A stretch of 64,000 nt of DNA, taken from contig OY992537.1 of the NCBI GenBank assembly GCA_963921195.1, positions 131,958,694 through 132,022,693 of the forward strand, written 5' to 3'. A model generated the notes under the pieces. The model was not told the origin of the DNA, made no database searches, and saw only the letters and a program-made list of their open reading frames with translations. Made by a program: the position numbers and the translations under genes. Below, piece by piece: positions 1-9,495 of the stretch. Every line of letters begins with the position of its first letter. The first letter of the stretch is position 1. The stretch is from Pegoplata infirma. Lineage: Eukaryota > Arthropoda > Insecta > Diptera > Anthomyiidae.

Positions 1-535
1 GTCTCATAGAGGGAGCACAGTCCACATTTTGTTGTATTGTTATTTTCTCCACCATTGCAGTGTGCTATTACGTCAAGTTGCCGACATAGCCGCATACTGC
101 CTACCCAATATGTCCAATGGTATCAGGTGAAGGAGGATTTCTAATACAGCTGTAGGTGTAGTACGAATAGCACCAGTGCTGCACATCGACGCCATTCTGT
201 GTACCTTCGTAATAAAGACACAGTTCCCTTTTATCTTGAAAGTAGGCCACCAGACAATGATTCCATGCTGCAGAATTGGACGCACCACTGCTGTATAAAT
301 CCAATGAACGAATTAATGGCGAAAACCCCATAGTTTTCCAATGGCCCAACGATAAAAAAATCGTTGCTTTTCGCACTAGTTCCTTAAAATTACCTGAAAT
401 GTAACTTCCTATCTAGAAATACTCCAAAGGTACTTAACGACATCTGAGAATACTATTTCAATGCCGTCCAAAGAAATAGGATCAAAAGCAGAAATCTTCT
501 TTTGCCTTGTAGACATGACAAGCTCTGTTTACAGC
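1..535 (-). mobile_element. LINE family A, copy A1: end of reverse transcriptase (fragment)
   Basis: Remnant of a non-LTR retrotransposon read on the minus strand. The true frame runs from about 288 to 73 and shows the thumb region that follows the reverse-transcriptase palm, with ILQHGIIVWWPTF, CVFITKVHRMA, TTPTAVLEILL and PLDILGRQYAA, typical of RNase H-bearing LINEs of the I/LOA/Ingi type. The same region is present in copies A2, A4 and A5. It is cut near 535 by a mini-me-like element plus a piece of LINE C, and family A resumes at 1319 with the upstream palm domain, about 55 bases having been lost at the junction. No intact ORF; a dead copy. Family membership is firm; the clade name is inferred. 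Confidence 0.8.
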
Positions 536-544
536 CTCTTGCCT

Positions 545-1122
545 ATTTTTATACCCTCCACTTAGTGATAGAGGGTATATATAAGTTTGTCATTCCGTTT
601 GAAACTCCTCGAAATATCGGTCTAGGACCCCATAAAGTATATATATAATTGATCAGTGATCGATTTTAAGACATTCTACCGATGTCCGTCTGTCTGTCTG
701 TGGAAATGGTGATCACGGTCAAAATATTACACGGAGATGACTGAAACTTAACATATTTATTAAAATTTCTCCCGACCAGTTTGGTATTGCATTTGAGCGA
801 TATCGGTTCAGCGGTTCAAAAGTTATGAATGAAAATGTAACGACACCTCAAAAATTTTGGTACATTTAACATAACCTAAAAATACAAAATGCCTTAATTC
901 GGCTGCTGATTGACATATCTGAACATAATTGCGCACCGAATCGTAATTAAATAAGTACGAACATATTTCTTGACAAAAAAAGAAAAATATCGCGGATTTT
1001 TTTTCGCGAAATTTTTTTTTTTCAAACATTCAAAAGTAATTTCCTTTTTAAACAAAGCAATAAACTTTTTGAAATTGTGGAGGGTATCAAAACAGTCGGC
1101 AAGGCCGAATTTAACTTTTTTA
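545..1122 (+). mobile_element. mini-me-like element M1
   Basis: Starts with TATACCCTCCACTTAGTGAT, an imperfect hairpin with the following AGAGGGTATA. A TATATATA tract follows, then a conserved block with AAGACATTCTACCGATGTCC, a GTCTGTCTGTCTG run, and a distal hairpin TCGGCAAGGCCGA before ATTTAACTTTTTTAC. The order (TA)n, conserved core, (GTCY)n is the layout of the dipteran mini-me family. No coding capacity. It is inserted, together with the LINE C tail that follows, into LINE A1. Confidence 0.75.
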
Positions 1123-1139
1123 CTTTTTTTATATTCGAC

Positions 1140-1318
1140 CAACACTCAAGGGATGTCCCCTACTGATGCAAAGCATTGTGTTGACGGAAAGAAGTTAAGT
1201 TTAGGAAAGGAGCAAAATGGGAGTAGTGTCTATTGATATTTGACTTAAACTTGTTTATGTTAAAAGTGACGGGAAAGATATCTGCTGGAAGTTTATTCCA
1301 CATTCGTATAGTTCGACA
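1140..1318 (-). pseudogene. LINE family C: C-terminal tail of reverse-transcriptase ORF
   Basis: Read on the minus strand this gives RMWNKLPADIFP followed by INKFKSNINRHY and a stop soon after. This is the characteristic end of CR1/Daphne/jockey-superfamily ORF2 proteins (R-x-WN-x-LP, then K-F-K-x-x-I/V-N). It is 3' to the region kept in the larger family C copy at 17867-20400, so it probably belongs to the same family, though the two do not overlap. It is a short truncated fragment nested in LINE A1 beside M1. Confidence 0.65.
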
Positions 1319-1640
1319 GATCCTTCAGAAACCCTGAAGAATGTCACTCAATGTTGGAAGGTGGTTTCCCTTTATCGCGATGGCGACATGGTCAGCATAT
1401 GCGCCAACATGAGAACCACGTGCTTCTAGTGAAAGCTGCATTGAATTCAGTGCCAGGTTCCAAAGAAGCGATAAAAGAATACCACCCTGTGGTGTGCACC
1501 TATTGGCAAATTGAGATATGGCAGACGCTCCCAATTCAGACGTTATACGTCAATTAGCAGGTAGATTGTCTACGATTCACTCCCATACCAGACAATGTCA
1601 CAATTATCGAGTATATAGAAGTCAAGGAGACATCAGTTTG
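1319..1640 (-). pseudogene. LINE family A, copy A1: reverse transcriptase palm (fragment)
   Basis: Continuation of A1 upstream of the nested insertion. The minus-strand frame 1534-1325 contains the palm motifs RCTPQGGILLSLLW (usual G-T-P-Q-G-G-V-L-S-P-L-L-W) and AYADHVAIAIKG. The catalytic YADD box reads YADH, so one of the two metal-binding aspartates is gone; copy A4 keeps YADD at the same place. Beyond about 1640 the similarity switches to LINE family B. Confidence 0.8.
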
Positions 1641-1649
1641 GCAGTCTTA

Positions 1650-2490
1650 TCATTGAAAAAACTTTGCCTCAAACCCTTGATTCACATGGTGAATATCCAG
1701 GTGAAACATTGACTTCTCTTCCTCTTCTCCACGTTTCCTACAATAAACCCTGTCGAAGATTCTCATGTGCACAACCATTCGACCAATTATACAATATCCT
1801 GCCTGTAATAGGCCGGTTTCCAAATGAAAAAAGGCTTTTTGTCTTCCTATACGTAATCAGTAATATACACCTATCATTCATCGCATATCCATCAATTCTG
1901 TTTTAACCTCTACTAGAGAAACTGAGATATCAGGATCTACCTGTTTCCACATCGACTCAAAGCCATTCCTACCACATTCATTAGCCAATCTGGATCATGG
2001 ACCTACGTTAGCTTGATTGTGTGCTGTAGGATTTGGGAAAAGATAGAATATAATTCATAACCCATCCCGATTTCACCGTGTTGGACTCCAAGGCCTTCAA
2101 AGCTGCAAGACTTTCCACAAAAGTGCTTATGGCACTTACTTTTTTTGACATTACCATCCGCGCGGCTTTTACGTTTGCAAGTATCTCTGCCTGGGAAACA
2201 CCACAATTGTCCGGAGGTCTCTGTGAGGCTCTGATTTCAAGGCGCTCAGAGTACATTTCCGGAAGCGTACTTATCTCCCATTTTTTATCCGTTCGTGAAA
2301 ATTGAGATTGTATTCTACGTCATAACAGAGGGTCTGCCTTCTTTTTTCTATTCGGTACTTCAATTTTGAAGGTTCTGGTTAAGATTGTCCGTAATGAGAT
2401 TTAGTTGGGTTTCTGCTCTTGTTCCGTCCCGCCCATTAAACGTTGTATAGTCGATCGTCCCCAACGCCATAAACCAATTGAGTGTGGTAC
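1650..2490 (-). pseudogene. LINE family B, copy B1: RNase H and zinc-knuckle region (broken)
   Basis: Minus-strand frames give ISIFTNG (usual I-F-T-D-G), then GVSQAEILANVKAA and STFVESLAALKALES of an RNase H domain, then a zinc-knuckle-like segment YCRKRGEEEEKSMFHL in which the second cysteine of the C-x-x-C pair is an arginine. Segments parallel copy B3 at 42690-43600 throughout (AALKALESN is shared almost exactly). The D-to-N change in the first catalytic position, the several stops and the frame changes show it is dead. It abuts A1 on one side; upstream of about 2490 nothing is recognisable. Confidence 0.7.
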
Positions 2491-2663
2491 ATATATTGAG
2501 TTTCAAGAAAATCTGAGTAAAAACAAGAGCACAATTTCTTAAGTTCTGTGTTATAACATCTGTTCAGGGTCTTTAGAAGCAGTCGCTGCAATGTCTTTGC
2601 TGACTTTACTTAGAACTGGATCTGATTAGATGTCACAACTTTAATTGAATCTTGTGGTTGGCA

Positions 2664-3269
2664 CACTCAAAAAAATAAAACTGTAAAGTTAGCAAAAAAT
2701 TTAGTTAAATTTAACTAAAAAAACACCTGATTTTGAACCTACTAAATTTCTAGTTAATTTAACAAAAAATATTTAGTTAACTTTTCGTAGAATGAATGTA
2801 GCAAAAAAAAACCGTAATTTTAACTAAAAATTCAGCTGAAAATTTCGTAACATTTTTTATTAGTTGAATTCAGCTAAACTTTTTGTAAAAAATTTTAAGT
2901 TTGGTAAACATTGGTTTTAAACACTAACACTTCACTTATTTTTTCTTTTTTTTCACAGCATTAAGTTCAGCTTAAGTGGGACTTATGAGATTTGCATAGG
3001 AGGCTACACAAGAAATGTTTAAAATTTTTCACTTGACAAAAATGTTACAAAAAATCAGCAAATTTATTAGTAAAAATTCATAAACTCAGTTTTAAAGTCA
3101 ACAAAAAAAATTAATACAAAATTTGTACAAAACTAGTATTTTCGTAAATTGAACTTAACTAGAAAAAGTAGTTAAAACGCTGATTTTAACTAAAAATTTG
3201 CTAAAAAGCCAGTAAACTCGAGTTAACAAAAAAAAATTTGTTAACTTTACAGTTTTATTTTTTTGAGTG
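2664..3269. mobile_element. MITE with CACTCAAAA termini, copy 1
   Basis: A 606-bp element bounded by 28-bp perfect inverted repeats beginning CACTCAAAAAAATAAAACTG. It is flanked on both sides by CA (2662-2663 and 3270-3271), a 2-bp duplication or a mutated TA. The interior is crowded with short self-complementary motifs such as TTAGTTAAATTTAACTAA. No coding capacity. It shares termini with the elements at 6022 and 22525. Confidence 0.8.
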
Positions 3270-3271
3270 CA

Positions 3272-4145
3272 TAATCGAGTTCCTTTTTTGTACTTCAAGA
3301 GACTACCCCCTAATCCGACTTTTACCTTAAACAGTCCTCATTTTTAGGGTCTTGTGAACACTAAGAAATCTGTAAACATCCTGCAGCACAATTTCGCATA
3401 TTGAGCAGGTCTAACATTTTGTCCCATAAATCAAAAATCTATTATCCACTTTAAAACCAAAATAAATCCGTATCCTTGATTAAAATTAACCCATCAAACT
3501 GTGATGATTATTAATAAATGATTATCATATTATTAAGGCTTAACGGGGATTTTATGGTTGAAATTAGGTAAAAAAATAAAAACTCCCCGCAGTTATTTTG
3601 ATTCATTTAATACTCAGCTGACTGGATGAGTGACTGCCTAAATGAATGAGCAGTGAGTGACTTAAAAAATAATTATAATCATAAAAAATAAACAATAGAA
3701 ATTGAAAAATGTAAAATGAGCAACCGTTGCAAGGAGTTGTCGTGTCTTAAATGGCACAGATGTTTGCACATCCTTTAGGCAAAAAAAAATCCAAAAACAA
3801 CAAGTTTTATTTTGCTACTGAAACCCTATTTTACACTATGTCTGAGTTTTATTTGTTGGATAAGTTAATAATTGTATGCAGTTTTAATGTTTTACTTTTT
3901 TTTTTTTGAACATTTATAATTTATTCATGAGCAAATTCTAGTCTTAGGGGTTAAGAAGGGTTTATTGCCTATAATAATAACAACATCATCATAATCATTC
4001 TTATCCTTAAAATTGAAAAAGGGGTGAGGCGGTTTGCATACAATTTATTACTTGCAACTACAACTATTGCTACTCCTGTTTTTTTCAACTACTATTTGAT
4101 CATTATTCATGTTGGTAACAATGTTAGGAGGACTTTTTCTACATT
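3272..4145. other. No recognisable gene (about 870 bp)
   Basis: AT-rich sequence with A and T tracts and no credible ORF. The first 150 bases may be decayed LINE sequence, but no diagnostic motif could be found. Confidence 0.4.
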
Positions 4146-4151
4146 TTCTTC

Positions 4152-4245
4152 TTTTTTATATCCTCTACTTTGTGGTAGAGGGTATATTTAAGTTTGTCAT
4201 TCCTTTTGTAACTCATCGCAATATCGATCTGGGACACCATAAAGT
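4152..4245 (+). mobile_element. mini-me-like element M2, first ~95 bp only
   Basis: Begins TATATCCTCTACTTTGTGGT with the matching AGAGGGTATA, then TTTGTCATTCC and CCATAAAGTG as in M1. It stops abruptly where the 3' tail of LINE A2 begins, so it is truncated by or fused to that insertion. Confidence 0.65.
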
Positions 4246-6019
4246 GTAGGTTAGGTTTTAAGTGGCTGCTTACGTTTTACGTCAGCACACATAGACTCTC
4301 TAAATAAATAAAAAAAATGTGATACCACGGGACTGTAACAGGTTCTCCCAGTAGGCTTTGCCTGAACCAATTTTTGCTCCTTATAAAACTCCTAAGGTAT
4401 AGAATTTTGACATCCGACAAATCAGAAAGATCGAGCAGCTTCCTAGATCCATGTGAAAGTGGCGGGTAATGACAGATAAAGTGTTCGATAGTTTCCAACT
4501 CCTCTTCATCCATGCAACTCTGGCAAAAGTCATTTGGCGGCACATTTAACCGCTCTACGAACTTCCCTATACCACAGTGTCCGGTAATTACAGCAACCAA
4601 CGTCGAAATCTCTCCTCTTAGAAGCGATATCAGCTCACTCGTGCGCTTCTGATTAAGAGAAGGCCAAATCTGTCGTATAGTCACGTCCATCTATGTGCCC
4701 ATCTCTGATAAGTCTCCGTCGTGGAACAAAGCCGTAGATTTCGCTTGCAAGTTTCTAAAGGCATACCAACACACTCCAATTCTGTCAGAACGTGTAAGGT
4801 AGTTCCCAGTTTTGCAAGCTCATCAGCTTTGAAATTCCTTGTACGGTCTCTGTGCCCTGGGACTCAAATGGGTCGTATGTCAAACTGCTTGGCCATTTCA
4901 TTTAAAGACGTGTTGCAGTTAAGGGCAGACCTTGTTTCCAGAAACATTGACTCCAAGGACTTGACCGCGGCTTGACTGTCAGACCAGATCTTGACTGTGG
5001 TTGTAGACAAGTCATTGCAACTCAACCAGTCAGCCACTTCCTTTATTACCAGGCTCAATCCAAGCTCTTCCGAATAGACTCCAAAGCCCATTTGCTCGTG
5101 CAGCCTTGATGCATCCGTGTAAAAATGTATGGAATGTTCACTACCCGGAATGCCCCTCATCCATGGATGGTGTCATGGTGGTAAAGTCGCGCTCAAAAAG
5201 TCTCAAAGAGGGAACGCAGTCCACATTTTGTGGTATTGTTATCTACTTCAAGATCGAACTATGGCCACAATTGCTACTCTTCCATTACATATAATGGATA
5301 TGTCCAATGGTATCAGGTTAGGATTTCTAATCGTAGGTGTAGTTTGAAAAGCACCTGTTATGCACATCGACGCCATTCTCTATACTTTCGTGATAAAGGC
5401 ACAGTTCCCTTTTGTGTCTAAAGCAGGCAGAAAATGATTCCATACAGCAGAATTGGACGCACCACTGCTGTATAGATTCAATGAACGACTTTAGGGCTAA
5501 AACCCCGTCGTTTTCCAATTGCCCTTTTACAGGAATATATAGCAACCGTTGCTTTTCATATCAATTCGTCAAATTCAACTTCCTATCTAGATATACTTGG
5601 CTCCATCTGAGATGGCGATCTCAGTGCGTCCAGAGAAATAGGATCAAAAGCAGGCATCTTAATTTTCCTTGTAAACAAGAAAAGCTCTATTTTACTTGGA
5701 TTAACCCCAGACCACAGTCTCGTCCCCATTTAAACGGATCTTTGAGAGAACTCTGAAGAATGTTCCTCAATGTGGGCAGGTGCTTTCCTTTTACTCGCGA
5801 TAGCTTTCGTCATATAAGACATCATGAAAACCACGTTGCAGCAGCATTGAATTCAGTACCAGGTTCCAAAAAAGCGGCGAAAGAACACCCCACTGTTGTG
5901 GCTTCTACTAACAAATCGAAATATGACAGATGCCCCAATTTAGACGTTTTACGTCTATTGGCAAGTAGATTTTCCATCATTAAAACGATCCAACTCTTCA
6001 CTGCCAGACCTCACAATGC
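4246..6019 (-). pseudogene. LINE family A, copy A2: RT end, RNase H, zinc knuckle, 3' UTR
   Basis: Starts at 4246 with the (TTAGG)2-like tail and the conserved 3' UTR hairpin around TTACGTTTTACGTCA, then runs backward through the ORF. Frame 4690-4277 carries the C-terminal zinc-knuckle CQSCMDEEELETIEHFICH. Frame 5160-4864 carries RNase H (HFYTDASRLHEQ, WSDSQAAVKSLES), but the segment that should hold the catalytic glutamate (the Y-Q-A-E-M region) is deleted, joining LGLSL to VIKEVADWL. From 5290 to 5990 follow the RT thumb and palm with stops. It is interrupted by a small MITE at 6022-6250. Among family A copies it preserves the longest continuous stretch, but it is not functional. Confidence 0.85.
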
Positions 6020-6021
6020 TA

Positions 6022-6250
6022 CACCCAAAAAAAAACGTGGGTATTCAATACTAAAAATTTAACTAATTTTAGTCCAAAAGGACCTAGTGCAGAAATTGGT
6101 AACCAATACTAAAATTTTTAACTAATATTAGTCAAATCCTGTAAAAATTACTAATGTTAGTACTTTGAAGATACTAAAATTAGTAACGAATTAGTAGATT
6201 TTGGTACAATATCACTTACTAAACCTTTTACTGTAGAATTATCTTGAGTG
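6022..6250. mobile_element. MITE with CACTCAAAA-type termini, copy 2 (inside LINE A2)
   Basis: A 229-bp element from CACCCAAAA to TTGAGTG, flanked by TA at 6020-6021 and 6251-6252. Its interior has repeated ACTAATTTTAGT-like self-complementary motifs. LINE A2 continues on both sides, and copy A1 (near 1600) gives the uninterrupted sequence, with CAATG joined to CAATTATC. Confidence 0.75.
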
Positions 6251-6252
6251 TA

Positions 6253-6715
6253 CAATTATCAGACTCCCTCTATATCAAGAAAGGCCACCTTAGTGTACTC
6301 CTTTACTGAAAGCGATCTCTCGATGGTAATCAACGAGCTCATGAAGAGCAGTTTCCGTTCTACCCTTGCTGTATGGATGTTGCCTAGTCGAAAGCAACCT
6401 CGGGTTAATCACTCTACGCAAATATGAGTCTATCATTCGTTCCATTGTCTTTAACAAAAAAGAAGATAGACTAATTGGTCTGAAATCCTTCGGAGCTGTG
6501 TGGAAATTTTTCCCAGCCTTTAGGATAAAAACGACTGGTATCCCTCCATCTTAAAGGAATATAAGACCTGTTTAGGCATACCGTGTAGAAATTACACAGC
6601 CAGGAGGCTATATAGTCCGACACTTGGTCCAGAGAATTTTTAGAGCCTGAATCTTTTAATCACCCGGAGCAATTTCAGATGCTTGGGCGTCAGAATGTTA
6701 CAAAGCATGAAACGC
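6253..6715 (-). pseudogene. LINE family A, copy A2: N-terminal part of reverse transcriptase
   Basis: Continuation of A2 beyond the MITE. On the minus strand it matches A4 at 54640-55110. It includes the PxxFRPISLSSF segment (around 6480), the M-E-R-M region, the Q-H-x-Y segment and the R-S-T-E-T-A-L segment before the palm. Several frameshifts and stops are present. Similarity fades near 6715, where mini-me M3 sequence starts. Confidence 0.7.
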
Positions 6716-6724
6716 CATCATGGA

Positions 6725-6905
6725 GTTATTTGGAAAACAAATTTGTTTTTGCTGATATTTTTTCCAAAATTTTTTTTTTCTCAAAATTAATTTCTTTTAT
6801 TAAGTTTTTTAACATTTTTTTTCAATCAAGTTTTGTGCAATATTTTTATTTACATTGTGTAGAGTATCCTTACATTCACCAAAACCCAATTTAACTTTTT
6901 TAACT
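6725..6905 (+). mobile_element. mini-me-like element M3, degenerate distal end
   Basis: Ends with GTAGAGTATCCTTACATTCA and CCCAATTTAACTTTTTTAAC, a diverged form of the distal end of M1 (GGAGGGTATC, the hairpin, ATTTAACTTTTTTAC). The hairpin is degraded. Only the T-rich distal part is present. Confidence 0.5.
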
Positions 6906-7420
6906 TGTTTTCGATTGTTATGGCTTGACAGGCCTACATTGCCAAAATGATGTTTTCATTATGACACAACAAACATGTGCCTAGAATTATTTTCATTTCA
7001 CTTTTTTTTTAAGGGATTTTATTTTAAGGTTTGGAAAAATGCAAAAAAAAAAGAAAACCAAACAATATGAATATTGTTTTAGCTAACGTATGACTTTGTA
7101 TGCAATCCTTAAAAAAATAGGGGGATGATTTCATTTTATATAGATTTTCTACAGTCAAGTCATCATCCTTAGATTGTCCTTAAAATGTAGTGAACAAAAT
7201 TTGCGTATGCTTACTTTTTTTTATGGATTTGTATACGGAAAACATTTACGCTTCGTCAAATTTATTATGATTATATACTTGTATTTTTAACTATTGCAAT
7301 TTCATACCCATATTTGTTAATATTTATGCGGTGTTTTTCAGAAATGTACAATAAATGGTACCAAGTGTAAAAATTGATACCATGTCACGAACCATGACTT
7401 ATTCACATTTCGTCGATTAG
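6906..7420. other. No recognisable gene (about 510 bp)
   Basis: AT-rich sequence with poly(A) and poly(T) tracts. No motif could be assigned. Confidence 0.4.
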
Positions 7421-7424
7421 CGGG

Positions 7425-8362
7425 AAAATTTAGGAAAAAATGTCCTTGATAACACCGCTCAACACTCATTTTCCGGTTTGAATTCTGGTGATCAATTTTA
7501 GTAGACTTTGATCTCCTGATTCCAAATCTGTTCTCCAAATTTTTCCATCACGTCCAGATTTTTAGTTATTCATGGTTGAAAATTCGAAAAATGACGATTT
7601 TTGCATTATTTGAAAGCCTGCACAGCAGCCATTCAGTGGAATACAAATCTGGTATATAGCGCAAAAGTATACTTTGTCTTTGGTCTTCAACATAGAAAAC
7701 AATTTTTTTCTAATTATTGGGTTTGGTTGGGTTACAATTGCGTTTTAAAATGACTCTGTTAAAATTATCATTTTTGTAAAAAACGTAAGGTAGATACCTT
7801 ATTTTTTTTTGTTGATATTTTTCAAAGAAAAACTAAAAAAAAATAAATATTTTACAAATATAAGTTTTCTGTGTTATTTTTCGTATAAACCGGAAGATAC
7901 CTTTAATGGGTTTAAAAGTCTATAAGAAAGAATGAACTTTTGCCTAAATTTTGAGCTCATCACCGTAAAGATTGATTATCTGGTTTTTGTTTTAGAGCCT
8001 TTTAAAAATTGTTCTTTTTCTAATTTTTTTCACAGTGTTTTTTTAAAATCCATGTTTGGCCAATAATAGTGCAACAACTTAAAATTTTTTTGATCATATA
8101 TTTGAGATCATAGTTCAATTCTACTCTAACGCTCTATACCAGATTTTTATTCCATGCATGCTTTCAAAAAAGGCAAAAATCGTGTTTTTTGCATTTTCAA
8201 CCGCGAATAATTAAAATTCTAGACGTGATGGAAAAATTTGGAGCACAGATTTGGAATCAGCGAGTCAAAATCTTTAAAAATTTTATATCAAACTTCAAAC
8301 CGGAGTCAAAAACCTTCGATTTGTTGAGCGGTGTAATTTATCATGATTTTTCCTAAAATTTA
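7425..8362. mobile_element. Fold-back element with ~240-bp inverted arms
   Basis: The left arm (7425-7665) and right arm (8125-8362) are imperfect reverse complements. Shared landmarks include CACCGCTCAAC, GATTCCAAATCTG, AATTTTTCCATCACGTC, AACCATGAATAA and ATACCAGATTT. The ~460-bp middle is AT-rich without an ORF. A single diverged half-arm may occur near 23690 (TTTTCCATCACATCTGG). Clean ends and target duplication were not found. Confidence 0.65.
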
Positions 8363-9195
8363 GTTAAATTTGACTAAAAAATGGGAAATTTACTTAGCTA
8401 TAATGAAAAAAAGTTTAGTTCATTTCCTTATAAATAGTTCATAGTTTTCTTTAAATGGAATTTTTTGATATAAGGAAAAAAATTCTTACTGCCAAAGAAA
8501 TTTTCCTAAAATCTATGTAACATATCTTTATTTTTAAGGCATATTTCTTAAAAAACAATTTAGTTCAAGTTTAATTAAGATTTACTAAAAAAAAACTTCA
8601 TCGTATTTCTCTTCTTAGAATTCAGGAAGATTACGTCTTAGAATATAGTTAATAACTTCTTAGAATTTAGAAAAAACTTCTTTGAATTTAGTTAAAAGTT
8701 CAAAATGGCGATATCTCGAAAACTAAGCGGGATACTATATAGAAAAAATATGGAATAGCCTAGCTCTACACATCTGTCGGGGCCCCTACTTTTGAATCTT
8801 AAATTTCACATTCCCGCTATTTTATATATGCCCATATCTCAGTAAATACCGTCGGCACGCGAAAAATTCCAACATAATTTTTGTAGCCCTTTGCTTGTAG
8901 AACACTACCGCAAAATACTCAAAAGCCCTACGACTACTTGTTTTTGAGTTATCCAGTTTTTAAGATTCACAAGACCCTATCAGGTCCCTTATAACAATAT
9001 CTCAAAAACTAAGCAAGGTAGAGCGAAACGGACAAAAGTTTTGGGTCAAAATCTATGACGTCCCTTAAAGAACCCAACGGGGTCTCGACTCAACTGGACC
9101 CATGGGGTACAGACCCTGTTGTGGACTGTTGACTAGTTAAAATTGGCGTAAAATTAAATAACTTTGTTTTCCTTATTTTTGGGAAAAATATGAAC
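8363..9195. other. Non-coding, repeat-like stretch
   Basis: Contains short recurrent motifs (TTTAGTTAAA, CTTAGAATTTAG) up to 8700, then a less AT-rich part with two diverged copies of ATATCTCRAAAACTAAGC at 8709 and 9000. It looks like TE interior; no ORF or termini were assigned. Confidence 0.4.
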
Positions 9196-9309
9196 TTACA
9201 AGGGAAGTCTCCCTAGTGTCACCCGCGGATCTTTATGGAATTGGTTTTATTTTGAAGAGCAGAAAAAATAAAGGGACACGTATTTTTTAGCGGCCCAAAT
9301 TCATATTTA

Positions 9310-9352
9310 GGGGGGGGAAAGGAGGGGGGAAAGGAGGGGGGAAAGGAGGGGG
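9310..9352 (+). repeat. G-run tandem repeat, potential G-quadruplex
   Basis: Four runs of five or more guanines separated by AAAGGA, repeated with a ~12-bp period, inside the left arm of the outer fold-back element. The arrangement meets the usual sequence criterion for an intramolecular G-quadruplex. Confidence 0.7.
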
Positions 9353-9495
9353 AAGAAAAGGCCATTTTTCAGTTTTTTCGTTTATCTCCTATACTATGCA
9401 AAGAAACCTAGTCATGTAACATACCAAATGAAAGGAAAACCTATTTACGTGTTATAAGAACGTGTCCAAAGATGCACAACTTTTCGTCATATTAA

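Noticed and set aside
2078..2305. Plus-strand ORF with an apparently normal composition
   Set aside because: It is the antisense of the LINE B1 RNase H region.
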